From assembly GCA_001599915.1 (NCBI GenBank), contig BCIG01000031.1, forward strand, positions 124,001-188,000: a stretch of 64,000 nt of DNA, read 5' to 3'. The stretch is from Symbiotaphrina buchneri. Taxonomy: Eukaryota > Ascomycota > Symbiotaphrinales > Symbiotaphrinaceae. This document shows positions 20,282 through 31,722 of this stretch, piece after piece. The notes below the pieces were generated by a model. The model did no database searches. It was not told the DNA's origin and worked only from the letters and a program-made list of their open reading frames with translations. Each line of letters begins with the position of its first letter. Within the stretch, counting starts at the first letter, position 1. The position numbers and the translations under genes were made by a program.

Positions 20282-22123
20282 ATGGCTTCATACCTTCGCA
20301 ACCGCGCCAGTGCAGTCAAGGCCGACGCCAAGAAGAAGACCAAGCCGTCGGGATGGATCCTCGAGAAACAGCCATCGGCTTACGCTGACGAGGGAACATG
20401 GACAAACATTGACTGTGATGTTACACCTCTGGAACGCCGGACCTGGTCGACCTGGACCGTTTTGGGTTTCTGGTTCAGTGATGCCCTCAACGCCCAGGGA
20501 TGGGAGGGTGCATCCAGTATCATCGCCGTCGGTCTTACATGGTGAGTCCATCTTGTTCAAACAACCCTAATCAAATGCTTACAATGATACTAGGCGTGAA
20601 GCAGTCTACTGCTTGATCATCGGATACATGATCGATACGATCCCGCTGATCCTCAACGGTGCCATCGGCGCTCATCTCCACGTGAACTTCCCCATTGCCT
20701 CGAGGTCCTCCTTCGGGTTCTACCTATCCCGCTTCGCTGTCGTGGTCCGTATGATCACTGCCCTCTTCTGGCATGGTATGTCCCTTACCGTCCGCTCGCC
20801 TGTCCCATCTAATCTCCTCCAGCCATCCAAACCTACACCGGCTCCACTGCTGTCACGCAGATGATCCGTGCCATCTGGCCGTCGTACTTGGACATCCCGA
20901 ACCACATCCCCGAATCTGTCGGCATTACCACCCAACAGATGGTATCCCACTTCATCTTCTGGAGCGTGCAGTTCCCATTCCTGCTCATCCCTCCCCACAA
21001 GCTGCGCTACTTCTTCGTCTTCAAGTCGGTCGTCGTCATGACCACCTGTATCGCCGTCGTCATCGCCATGACCCAAGTAGCAGGCAGCGCTGGTGACATC
21101 TGGGAGCAGAAGGCCACTGTGTCGGGGTCCAAGAAAGCTTGGCTCATCCTCAGCAGCATGTCCAGTATCACTGGAGGCTGGGCGACCATGGGTACCAACG
21201 TCGCTGATTTCACCCGCTACCTCAAGAAGCCCAAGGGTGTCTACTGGCAGGCCCTCTTCATGCCTTTCATCGCTTCGCTGCTCGGTATACTTGGCATAAT
21301 CGCAACTAGCTGCAGCAAGGTTGTCTATGGCACCTACATCTGGGACCCGCTTGTCCTGGCCTCGCAGTGGACCAGCCCCGGTGGCCGTGCCGGAGCTTTC
21401 TTCGTCGGTTTCTGTTGGGCCGTCGCACAGATCGGAACCAACGTCTCCGCCAACGTCGTCTCCTGCTCCAACGACATGGTACGTCTTACTTTCTCACAGA
21501 CACTCCATCAGCTCGTGCTCGGTGCTAACATCCTTCAGACCTCCCTCTTCCCCAAATACATCAACATCCGCCGCGGGGCCATCATCACGACCATCATCGG
21601 CGGGTGGATCATGGTTCCCTGGAAGATCATCCACAGCGCCGCCTCTCTGCTCTCCTTCATGTCCGCACTCGCCATCTTCCTCGCGCCCATCGCCGCCATC
21701 ATGTCCGCCGACTACTGGGTCGTCAAGCGTCGCTGCATCGACGTCCCCGCGCTCTACCGCCGCCACGGCCGCTACCGGTACCAGCACGGCTACAACTGGC
21801 GCGCGGCCGTCACGTTCCTCATCTCGGTCGTGCCGAACCTCCCCGGTATGGCCAACGCGGTCAATCCCAGCGTCAAGGTCGGCGGCATTGAGAAGATCTA
21901 CGATATCAACTACCTGTGGGGCTTTACCAGCGCGTTTGTTATCTACAGTCTTCTGAGCACGATCTTCCCTGCGGAAGAGACGCTCATCAGCGAGCCGGTC
22001 TTGGGTGATGTCGTCTATGGTGTTGATGGCATTGATCAGAACACTGGGCGTGGGGTTGAGTCTGATGAGAAGAGCGAGGGCTTGGTGAACGAGGCCAGGG
22101 CGTCGGACTCGACGGTTGCTTAG
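20282..22123 (+). CDS. NCS1 nucleobase/allantoin-type permease (Fur subfamily)
   Basis: Four exons, 20282-20541, 20594-20775, 20823-21478 and 21539-22123, give 560 residues. The third intron is 60 nt and stop-free, so an intron-retained mRNA would stay in frame. About twelve membrane segments are visible. Family marks include the first-helix stretch FWFSDALNAQGWEGASS, the NFPIASRSSFGFYLSRF loop, and GTNVSANVVSCSNDM in the middle of the protein. Fur-type members import uracil, allantoin, uric acid or related compounds with protons at the plasma membrane. The exact substrate is not decidable. Its nearest clear neighbour is an amidase, and GATA sites precede both, so nitrogen scavenging is a reasonable reading. 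Confidence 0.93.
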
Positions 22124-23082
22124 AATCATAGAGAATAGATGGGAGAGGGGAAAGGGTAACTGGCGGTATATACATAGAGTCATGGCTAGATCATAATGCG
22201 ACCTGTATAGAAATAATGGCATTTTAAGCGCACTTACTTGTCCATGGCTTCCGAGAACCGTCCCAACTGTTGTGACCGGCTGTATCAGACGAGCGTACAT
22301 GCAATCAATGAAGGTAGATACTTGGTGTACCGTACAATTATGTACGTGAATGGAAGTCACTGTGAGATCACCCTGCTATTTCGAGACGGCTGGAACGGGA
22401 ACTATCCCATAATGGGGTCCGCACATGTCCTCAATGACTCGTAATTTCTTCCTTCCCACGCCTGCTGCTTCTGCCACCATCCAACAATTATTTCCGTCAT
22501 CCTCCTTTACTTGATGTCTCAACTTTCAGGTGTATCGGCAACTGCCTGGGCTGACCCTGCTGGAGACGCCATCTCGGCCCCTTCCTGTCTCACCATGATC
22601 CGTCGACAACTCGATGAGGAAGGCGCAGGGCCTTATCGTTCCTGCCGCTCGGAATGCATGCAACAACCCACACTAAGACGTAGCTCGAAGCAGGTGGCGG
22701 GTAGGTCGGTGTCTCTTTCCTGCGATATCTCCAACTAGTTATATCAGTCACCTTCTCAACGAGACCCGCTTAGTTTCCTCTGCGCTCACATTGAAGAAGC
22801 CCCGGGTGCGCATTCACAACAACTCCACTCCACTTGCATCAATCATGCCTTACTGAGCAAGCAAACATCGACTGCATTGCATCTGGCTCGACACTGCTCA
22901 CCCAACAATGCCTTACTGAGCAAGCAAACATCAGCTGCATCGGGCCCCACATTCTTCACCATTTGCTGAGAAGGAGGTCCTTCACTGCCTTCTGCACCGC
23001 TTCCTCTGCCCCGCATCTTACTTGCTTCATCGACATATCATAAGCTCTTTTCCGCCTGGTCCAGCAAGCTGAGCAGCTCACA
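22124..23082. other. Intergenic, no supported gene
   Basis: Short frames at 22238-22444 and 22511-22738 have no recognisable features. A short direct repeat lies at 22842-22943 (separate entry). Confidence 0.45.
22842..22943. repeat. Direct repeat, about 37 bp, two copies 64 bp apart
   Basis: ATGCCTTACTGAGCAAGC followed by AAACATC occurs at about 22846 and 22910, with flanking similarity to about 37 bp. It lies 140-240 bp upstream of the first DUF3716 gene. Confidence 0.7.
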
Positions 23083-24271
23083 ATGGTCGATCTTCCCCAA
23101 GGCCTCGACCCCGACATCATGACTACTCCTTCTACAGCGTCCTTGCTCCAGACTCATCGCGAAATCATCGAAAGGCTTGAAGAACTGGGTTGGACGCTCT
23201 ATTCCGTCCTTAGTTCGAAATTAGACTTGCAGAGACTGATCACCTTCCGTGAAGACAAGGCTCCGCCGACATATAGCTTGTGTACGTTCCACTTTCATCT
23301 CAATTGTCCCTGATCCCTAGTCCAAATCCAACAACTGCATGATTGTTTTTGCCCAATACTAACAGGCCGTGGTTTACAGCCGGCAAACCCTCCTACACAG
23401 ACCGTTACAAATACAACGGCATGACTATCTACATGTTCGGCTGGGAGGAAGAGACCCCTTGTGACCACTGCGCGCGCGGCCGCGGCCCGTTTGCTAAGTG
23501 TGTTACTGTTCGTGAGCATGGCACTGGCGCTAATGGCAAGGCCTGTGCGAACTGCGTTTGGAAAAATAATTCCCATGGCAAGTGCTCAAGTAAGTGTAAC
23601 CGTCCCAGTTGGCCTAGTGCTATGCACCGTGGAGTGTAGGCGCTGACACTGAGCTAGAGGTCGGGCAGACACCAGCAGCGATAAAACGCGAGACAGAACT
23701 GGCGGTGGAGGTCCCGGTGTATAAGCAGACACATGAACGCAGTGAGGAGCCCGCTACTTTGCCCACGCCGTCTGAGGATACCGCCACAACCTCCGAGTCT
23801 ACTTCTACCTCTGACCCCGCGGCTACACCGACTCGTTCGCTCAAAGGCAACGCCAATCCCGGCAAGCCTTTGACGCCTGACGATGCGAACACCCTCCTTC
23901 AACACTATGAAGGAAAAGTCGAGGAGATGAACCGGTCCAGGCGGGAGTCTAAGATCCTCTGGCGGAGATACAAGGCAGCAAGGGACAATGAGAGGAAGGA
24001 ACTCGATGCGTTAAAAGAAGCCGTCAAAGCTTTGCGGAATGAGCAAAAGGATGTTCACGCCAAGCTATTGAAGTATCGCACAAAAGCACTGAAGTATCAG
24101 CGCATGCATAAAAAGATCAAGGATGCTGTCACGGAGGATGTGACTGACGGCGCAGAGACGGATGCTGAGGACTTGGGTGGGGATACGTTCGTCGAGGCAG
24201 ATAAGTATGATGCTGCCATGAACATGACAACTCAGGATGGAAAGGTTCAAGAAGGGAGCCGTGAGTCCTAA
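23083..24271 (+). CDS. DUF3716 protein with C-terminal coiled coil
   Basis: Three exons, 23083-23281, 23380-23589 and 23640-24271, give 346 residues with phases closing exactly. Residues about 90-137 hold the cysteine module of fungal DUF3716 proteins: C-x2-C followed by GRGPFAKCV, then GKACANCVW and a final KCS. Such a Cys pattern probably binds zinc; function of the family is unknown. An acidic, Ser/Thr/Pro-rich linker follows, then a Lys/Glu-rich helix (about residues 230-310) with coiled-coil character. It faces a second DUF3716 gene in convergent orientation 304 bp away. It is probably nuclear or cytosolic, with no signal peptide. The N-terminal 60 residues contain a short helical segment. 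Confidence 0.75.
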
Positions 24272-24574
24272 AGCTCGGACGGGCAGTCCTTGTATATCGC
24301 TTTGATCGTATGGCTTCGTGGCACATCGAGATCCTTTATAATAGACGGCATAGCAGCATGGGGAGGTCACATGAGACTTTGAGATTGTTACAGCAAATGC
24401 AGGTTAATTCCCATTCATTGGTTTCGTATCCCTATCTATCTTGTAGTGTAAATGCTTTGGGACACACCACCCTGCGAACATCGATCTTGAATCCAATCCA
24501 CGTACGTGTCCTAGATCCTAGACTACCACCTTCATACCTCGAGAGCTGATAGGCCCAGCTTTGGCGTCACAAGC
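24272..24574. other. Convergent intergenic region between the two DUF3716 genes
   Basis: The 3' flanks of both genes meet here. No gene, obvious terminator hairpin or repeat is seen. Confidence 0.45.
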
Positions 24575-25612
24575 TCACAAAGGAGGTTCCTTGGGCACAA
24601 TGCCGCGACCATGCATCTGAGAGAGCAGCATGGTGCTATACTCCCACGCGCTTTCGGAATCTGCCCTTGCGATAATGACTTCCAGGTTTGTCTGGTAGAG
24701 GTCGTGGTTGAGGCGATCAACCTCGGCCTTGAGCGCGGCAATCTCCCTATCTTGGTCGACCGAGCAGTCCTGCATGATAGAGTGGATCTGGAGCTCGAGG
24801 TTGCGGCTGATGCTTCTCCTGGCCGCCTCGCACTCATTCTCAGCTTGCTCCACCGCTGTGAGCGGGTGCCTCGGAGCTGGCCTGTGCGGAGTGAAGACGG
24901 GAAACTTCATGGGCGGGGAGTTGTTGATGCCGTGAGTTGAGCGGCCGGTAATATCTGTGTTGGAACGCTTAGGGGACAGACGAGTTTCAGTGGAGGTCTT
25001 TGTAGAAGCCGGGACCGTGGTCTTTTCGGGAGCTGTGATGATAGGTCAACAATCCTGTTTGTGGGAGGCAGTCAAAGCGTGCTGCATACCGGTACCCTTG
25101 CCCCTCCAGATTCCGTTCGCACATACACCGCCATGGACCGGCATGCCGTCAACCATGAGGACGACGCATTCAGTGAACGGGCCGAGGGCGCCACGGCACT
25201 CAGGGCACTTGGTATCCTCCACGTCGCCGTACACGTAGACGGTAAACGCATCAAATTTAAGACGATCCGCCTCGTTCATTTCGCCCTCTGAGGATGTTTG
25301 TTAGTTTGATGATGTCCATGTAGCAGAAGCTGAGTGGAGGGGCTACTTACCCGTGGTAAAGGTAGGCTTTGTGTCGACATGACGGTACTCGATGAAACGC
25401 TCGAGATTCTTATGATGGATAGATGCTCTCAAGGTGAGCGGGTACTGTAGAGTGTACAGACGCTTCATGACCGCCATGGTAGCCATGGTATCCATCCTTG
25501 ACGGTCTCCTACGGTGGTGAGGGCTGATCTTGATGATGGGAGTGATGAGTTCTGGTGAGAGAGATGGCGGGACGAGGAGGGTTGACGGTGGGAGATTATT
25601 GGCCGAGGTCAT
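24575..25612 (-). CDS. DUF3716 protein with a degenerate second half of the cysteine module
   Basis: Three exons on the minus strand: 25612-25351, 25287-25090 and 25032-24575, giving 305 residues. The architecture matches the convergent neighbour: an N-terminal helical part, a YxxFTVYVYG strand, the C-x2-C..GALGPFTECV motif, then a charged C-terminal helix region. The second half of the module is changed: where the neighbour has CANCVW and a final Cys, this protein has CANGIW and no final Cys. If the module binds zinc, this copy may do so poorly. The two genes are probably old paralogs, as sequence outside the module has diverged strongly. Function unknown. Confidence 0.7.
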
Positions 25613-25945
25613 GCTTTTATCTCGATCGTGGGATATCGCTGAATAATCGCTGGTTCAATAAGATGAAGCTGCGGTCCTGAGGCTGGTGGGTGGGTGGTGA
25701 TACTGGATGTCGTTGAGGCTGGAAATTGGTGTCGACATGCTCCTGATTATGCGTGGAAGTGAATGTCGCCGGCTGCACACCACCGCACACCCACAGCACA
25801 CACCAGACGAAAATCTAGGAAAATCATGAGCTTGCTGCGGAAAACGGCGCATTTCAATTCGTCAATAGTCTGCCTAGGATTTCAAAAGGCTCAATGGCCG
25901 TAAAATAACTGAAACTGAAACAGAAATGGTCAACAAAGAAGAACC
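25613..25945. other. Intergenic, no supported gene
   Basis: Upstream region of the second DUF3716 gene and 3' flank of the aspartic-protease-like gene. Nothing further seen. Confidence 0.45.
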
Positions 25946-27862
25946 TTAACCGAATAACTCTTCGTCCCCGCTATAGTAACTTCTCCTCGCCTCCTCCCCA
26001 TGCCCGTCTGTGGGCGGCGGAGGCGGAGAAAGAGGCCAAGGCAAAGGTTCTTTCCTATCTTCAGGATACCTTTGCTCCTGCCTACCGTCATCCATCTCGA
26101 ACACGGGGAACGTGTGGCCTCCCGGCAACTCGCCAACCGGCGTGGTCGAGCCCTCCATCTCTCGAACCTGTCGATACGACGCATCCTTACTCTCCAGTTC
26201 CTGGACCCCGGTCGTCTCGCCTGGGTTCCTATCCTGCGCCTCAGCGACTACGGTGGCCTTGGCCTCAGGCTGGCTCGGTGAATCTCGTCGTCTTCTCCGC
26301 AGGCAGATAACCACAGCCGTTAGCACGACGATCAAAGCCGCCAGCGCAGCGATGGTTATGCCAACGATTGCTCCCGTTCCAAGATGGTGTGAACCGGTCG
26401 ACGATGACGCTGTTGCTGGAGGTGGAAGAATGGCAACAATGTCCTCATGCCCATCCGATTGGAAGAGACACTGGGAGACGAAGAAGTTGAAGCGCTCATA
26501 GTCCGCAATGACGTACCTTCAGCCAAGCAATCAGCAAAGGGGTACAAAGCTATACCCAAAGACTCGGCAGACGGGCGGCATGCACTTACGCTTCTTGAAG
26601 GAAGGTCCGGCCGAGTGTGTACTGCGTGTCATTTACCGCTCGCTGCAGCGGGAAGTATCTCGTCGTATTCTCCACCAACGGATAACTGGCATTGAGATCA
26701 AAGCTCGCGTAAGGCAAGACGATATCAACCGTGCCGTTGGAGAGCCCGTTGCTTAGCGTAAAGGTCACATTTGCATTCTGTGCAAGCAGTGTATCATGAA
26801 GCGTCTCGTTGACAAGGTAAAGTTGCGCTGTATCATTCCAAACAATTCCAAAGGCAGACTCGAATTGCTGACACGCTTCCAAAGGAAGCCATATTGCTGC
26901 TACAGTCGAATCAATAAAAGCATATATGCTGTCTGGAAGGAGCGAGATGTTCTTGTCTGACGCACGCTCTGTCATAGTGATCGATTGGATATTGACAACC
27001 AAATCACGAGTATTGTCTGGCGCCATCGTCCAGGTAACGTTATTCGGCACAAAGCGGGAGGTATCGTAGCCGCCCAATGTCAGGGACCCCATGACGTGGT
27101 TCAGACCTCCCCAAGTCAGCACTAGATTCATGCAAAGCATAGCGAAGCTTACGGTAGTACGCGCCCGCCGAGAACGCCCAACTCAAGCTTGGAATGAGGC
27201 TCTGGTTCCTCAGGTTCGTCAGATAACTCGGCTGTGGGTCATTGTAGGTTGAGAAGTTTGATGGCCGTGGGCTGACACCAAAACTACCGAGATAAAAGTC
27301 GTCCGCGGCGATACCAGCTACAACCTGCGCCTCGAGCGTCGGCCCACCACCTCCTTGCCAGTTCAACCCTACGGTATCATAACCATACACGCCGTTACCG
27401 GTATAATCCAGATTACTCTCCAGCTCGAGCCCGAACAGCCCCGTGCTGCCGATATATTTCCATGTCGATGATTGATTGAGCATAAATAGCCCGCCACGGT
27501 CGGAACCGCAGTCAGGAGGGTCATCCGCGCCGCAGCCTTGAGGGACGACGACCCAGGTCTCTTGGCCGGCGGTGGAGATGAGGATGGCGAAGTTCTGTTC
27601 CGGTGTGCCTACGCGGAGTTCGAAGGCGGACCACATCCCATCGTTCCCAACCCTATGTCAGAAATCAGACCAAGTCCTGTTCCAACATCCTCGGTAGTGA
27701 GACTAACCATGATTGCGATGGCGGAAAGGATATTGGCGCTGGTAAGGTATTATTCTCATCTCTGACCTGGAGCGGATCACTACGTGCTCCAGTGCTAGCC
27801 GAGCAGAGCAGGAATGCAGCGGAGAATAACGTCAACCACATAGCCATGCAACGGCTGATCAT
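25946..27862 (-). CDS. Pepsin-like (aspartic protease fold) type I membrane protein, probably inactive
   Basis: Four exons on the minus strand: 27862-27708, 27652-27153, 27106-26590 and 26516-25946, giving 580 residues. A signal peptide (about residues 1-25) is followed by a pepsin-like domain (about 59-410), one membrane helix (about 440-463, followed by RRRRR) and a Pro-rich cytosolic tail. The first active-site loop reads ISTAGQETW, with Ser78 where the catalytic Asp should be. The second keeps Asp (D284 in FIDSTV). With only one of the two aspartates the protein should not cleave peptides by the normal mechanism. It has many N-x-S/T sites and so is an extracellular, wall-facing sensor or binding protein candidate. 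Related fungal proteins with the same changed loop are familiar to me. Confidence 0.85.
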
Positions 27863-29530
27863 GAAACTATATGTGTTGGAGAAGACCTGGGAGAATCATA
27901 GCATTTGGCAGCGTTGGCATCTGTCACCCGTCATCACTGATGTTCTACCTCTGGGAAGCTACCCTTCGGGCGCAGATTGCTCGGGGTGGTGTCACACCCC
28001 ATTGGGGGCGGAGACGACTGTCAGCTGAACATTGCCTTTGTGCGATCCGTACGGTGGGACGGTGTCACTCGTGGTCCCAGGATATTGCGCTGCTACCACC
28101 TAGATGGAGCCGACTCCCTGTGAGAGCTATTGGTCACCTTAGGGCATAGGCACGATCACGGCAGATATGATAAAAATGTCAAAGGAGTAAGTGCCCGTAT
28201 ACGCCTTGAGACCGAGAAAACCCAATCACGTCTTGACAACTTAGTACGCAAGGCATACAGATATTCCTCGACTCTCAGATGGGCCCTTTAGCCTCGTTCC
28301 ACAGGGCTGACAAGGCCTCGGAAGGCACTCGACCAATCACGTTGGCGCAAAGCCATGGTCGTGTCAGCTGGGGAGCATCTTACATGCAGGCGGTTTCAGC
28401 TGAGAGACCTTGCAGAGACGCAGCCGCCAATCAGACAACAGGAGAACAGATTCTATCCCACGGTCCGGTCGACGCAGTGGCGGCATTTGCTCCTCCTCCG
28501 AACTAAGATTAGGTTACGACATCGTCATCTCACCCATACTCCGCCCTTGCAGGTAGATGCGGTCGCCAGTGGCCTGAAGTCCTCTGGTAGCCGAGGATGC
28601 CTCACAGCCGTGACCCAGCGTGGATTTCGACTTCGCCGAGGTAAATCCATCCATGGTTAACGTGCGACGACCTTGGAGGACAGGTGTACCAGTACCTCGT
28701 ACATCCGCTCTTAGGATTTACGGCCCCCACATCAGCCACCTTTTCGCCACCGTCAAAGCTCGTGCTCTAGTATTGCTTTTCCTACCAGGCCGTGACTACT
28801 GGAGAACCCAAGGACATGGATCAGGAACTTCAATCCACTCATGAGAGTTACCGCTCCTGTGGGAACGACGCTATAGCCCACTTGTAAGGAGATGTGACGG
28901 CTGCAGCTCGTGCACCGCCCCTAAGCCGTCAAACTCAGGCTCGGTCCTGGGCTAAAGTGTTTGGACGGCGAGGAGGCATCTTGCACCTTCCTCTTATAAT
29001 ATTGAATCTCAGTCATACACACCAGCATAATACGATGTAAACTAGTTCCTGGCTACCGTTGGATCGACACGTCTCCGCATTACATAAGACATATTTTCTA
29101 GTTGATTGATGTGCAGTCTCGCAAGCAAAGCCCCCTTGGATAGACCCGGTTATGCGTCGGACCCGAGTGAGAATTTCAGCGACCAGACACAGCACCCAAA
29201 TTCCGAGCGACCAGTAAGGCACGAAATGGACAGGTACCCGATCGTTACAAGAGAAATCTTAGGTTATCAGAAAACAGCTAAGAGGAACTACTTCCGTCGT
29301 GCGCGCGTTTTGTATCATAGTAGCGTGAACACCACATTCAGGGGCCTCCCAGGCTCCGAGTGCGGCAGAGCAACCACTCGGGCTCACTGATCGTTTCTAC
29401 GCGCCTTCGAAATATAAAAACCAGTCACACAGCCAAGTAAAGCCAAGGGCGCCGTCTTCGGGTAAGTCGTCACAGTATCCACTTTCTGTATATCAATTAC
29501 TACATCAATTCTCGCACGGTCGCACCCATC
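27863..29530. other. Intergenic, no supported gene
   Basis: About 1.7 kb with only short unconvincing frames. A TATA-like ATATAAAAA at about 29410 lies some 120 bp before the next gene and is probably its promoter element. Confidence 0.5.
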
Positions 29531-30496
29531 ATGGCCTCCGCAGCAGTCATCACCCCGCAGCCCATCCCCACCATCTCTGTACCCACCTTGGACGGCATTT
29601 CCACCGAAGGTCTCATCGAGTCGACGCCCGCAGCTCCTAAGAATGGGATCAAGACTACTCAGGGCACGGCGCAGTTCTTCGCCGGCACGAGCGACGGCGA
29701 GGAAGCCTTTGTGGACTTCGACCCCAAGGCAGCGCGGCAGCACAACTTCAACATCATGCCCAAGACGCTGATCACGGTCGAGGACATGCGGACGCACGAG
29801 CCGGCGCCGGTGCTGGCCAAGGACGGGCGCGAGTTCGTGTACGCGCCGACGGTGCTGGACGAGGCCGAGTTCGAGGGCAAGACGCGCGACGAGATCAAGA
29901 CCATCATCGAGTCCAAGTACTGGCCCGAGTGCGCGGCCCTCGTGCAGCGCCGCACCGGCGCCGTCAAGACCGTCCCCTTCCACTTCCGCCACCGCAAGAT
30001 GACGGCCGAGAAGAACGCCGGCGACGCCAACGCCCCTCACGAGAAGCCCTCGCTCAACTTCCACATCGACAACGATATCAATACCGCCCTGGGCCACCTG
30101 TGCAAGGCCGTCGGTCCGGAGGAGGCCGAGCAGTGGATCGCCAAACGCTGGCAGATCATCAATGTCTGGCGGCCCATCGGTGTGCCGGCGTATAACCTCC
30201 CGCTGGTGCTGGTCGATCCGGCCAATGTCGACTATGAGCGCGACACGGCTACCATCCATACCCGCAACAACTACAAGCCCAACTTGGTGGCCTTCAAGCA
30301 TCGTCCCGACTTCAAGTACTACTATGTCAGCAACTTGACTCCCAGCGAGGCGCTGTTGTTCCGCGACCATGACTCGGCGGCTAATGTTCGCATCTCGGGC
30401 ATCCCGCACGGCGCCATGGATGATTTGAACACGCCCAAGGATGCTCCCCTCCGTCGGTCGATCGAGGTTCGTGTCTTGGCTCTATTTGATGACTGA
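29531..30496 (+). CDS. CmcJ/AsaB-like oxidoreductase or methyltransferase-family protein (GA4 desaturase family)
   Basis: Single-exon gene of 321 residues. The conserved middle and end match the fungal CmcJ/AsaB/GA4-desaturase family: FHIDND, WQIINVWRPIG, then FKYYYVSNLTPSEALLFRDHDS and GAMDDLNTPKDAPLRRSIEVRVLALFDD at the C-terminus. Relatives are annotated as hydroxylases or desaturases in secondary-metabolite clusters (for example AsaB). Family naming as CmcJ-like methyltransferase is also common, so chemistry is uncertain. The opposite strand carries a long shadow frame, produced by the high-GC codon use. It looks intact. No cluster partner adjoins it. Confidence 0.88.
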   Translation: MASAAVITPQPIPTISVPTLDGISTEGLIESTPAAPKNGIKTTQGTAQFFAGTSDGEEAFVDFDPKAARQHNFNIMPKTLITVEDMRTHEPAPVLAKDGREFVYAPTVLDEAEFEGKTRDEIKTIIESKYWPECAALVQRRTGAVKTVPFHFRHRKMTAEKNAGDANAPHEKPSLNFHIDNDINTALGHLCKAVGPEEAEQWIAKRWQIINVWRPIGVPAYNLPLVLVDPANVDYERDTATIHTRNNYKPNLVAFKHRPDFKYYYVSNLTPSEALLFRDHDSAANVRISGIPHGAMDDLNTPKDAPLRRSIEVRVLALFDD

Positions 30497-31722
30497 GTGC
30501 GCAGCATAAAGAGTCGGGAAAGAAGCGAGAGAAATTGGTGCAAGATTGGTGAGAGGGTGACGGGAGACATATTGGTTCCTTCCGTCGTCGTTATGCGTTC
30601 ATATCATCTAGACTTCTATTAGTGGCAGATAGCAAAGTGACCCAAATGTCCGTATCCCTCCAGATGTGTTCAATCCGTGACGCGATGGTAGAGACACATA
30701 CCGTTTAACCGTTATCGACCATCCATTACAGACTTCTCCTCAACAATACCCTTTTACCACATCCCGTTCCTGGTTTCACCGAATCGTGCTTGTCCATAAT
30801 GATCGGGCTGCAGGATGACGTACTTTTGCGCCGGATCAAGTCAGCCTTTGAAGTGAATGGCCAAGTACGACACCAGTACCATAGCCATCGTGCGCGTGGA
30901 CAAAGGAGTCAAACACGGCGGCGGCAGGTCAAACGGCCGGCGCACCTTGCAAGCATGTTGACGACGACACTCCGAGTTCTTATCAATGCCCTCAACCACA
31001 TGCCGTGAATCCAGCGAACACGGAGTCTGCCAAGATGTTTGACGTCTGTCGCCATAGATCTTGGCGCTCCACTGCATGGCAACAATCGCGACAAGCAAAC
31101 CCTCTCTAGACAGCGAAAAAGCGCGAGAGCATCAGGCCACAGTGGGTCCGGTCCAGCCTTCTTATCATCTTAACCACCCAGACGGAGTTCGAGATCGTTT
31201 CAAGGGCGATCCCTGCCAAGCACGATATACGAGGCTTCGGCAGTTGGCATACAAGCGATCTCAAACACTAGCCCCCGGCCAAGGAAGTACCTGATACACA
31301 CCACCACGCGACTGCGGACGAGATGGCGCCGGATGAGGACCGGAAATAACCCAGCTGGGTAGATGCTTAAATGGCCCTGCATGCTTGTTTCCGTTCTGTT
31401 TCCGGTGGGTGGGGCTCTGCGGTGGGATCGATAGTCGAGGCCGACGTTTCGCTGAAGCTGTCGTGCACAGCGATACAATGGGTTTGTTTCAAGGGGATAC
31501 GGCTATATGAGCGCGGAGCTGGGTGAGGAGGAGATATAAGTACGGGGCGTGGTCACGTCTGAGTTTGATTTACCGTCACCTCATCGCCGTTCTACATCTT
31601 CTTCGCTCGAGGGTTCTGGTAATCCGTTCGTTTCTTGCATCCATTCCTTTGGTCTTGTTTTTCGACGTTGATCGTCCATTTCGCTGCTTCTATCATCTGC
31701 ATTTCACAATCACATATCCACG
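30497..31722. other. Intergenic, no supported gene
   Basis: Nothing with coding support in about 1.2 kb. A TATAAG element at about 31535 lies some 185 bp before the next gene. Confidence 0.5.

Noticed and set aside
21494-22360. 288-codon minus-strand frame
   Set aside because: Antisense shadow of the NCS1 permease last exon; no family motifs.
29384-30409. 341-codon frame on the minus strand
   Set aside because: It lies opposite the well-supported CmcJ/AsaB-like gene and reads as low-complexity Gly/Val/Asp/Arg, typical of an antisense shadow in GC-rich codons.
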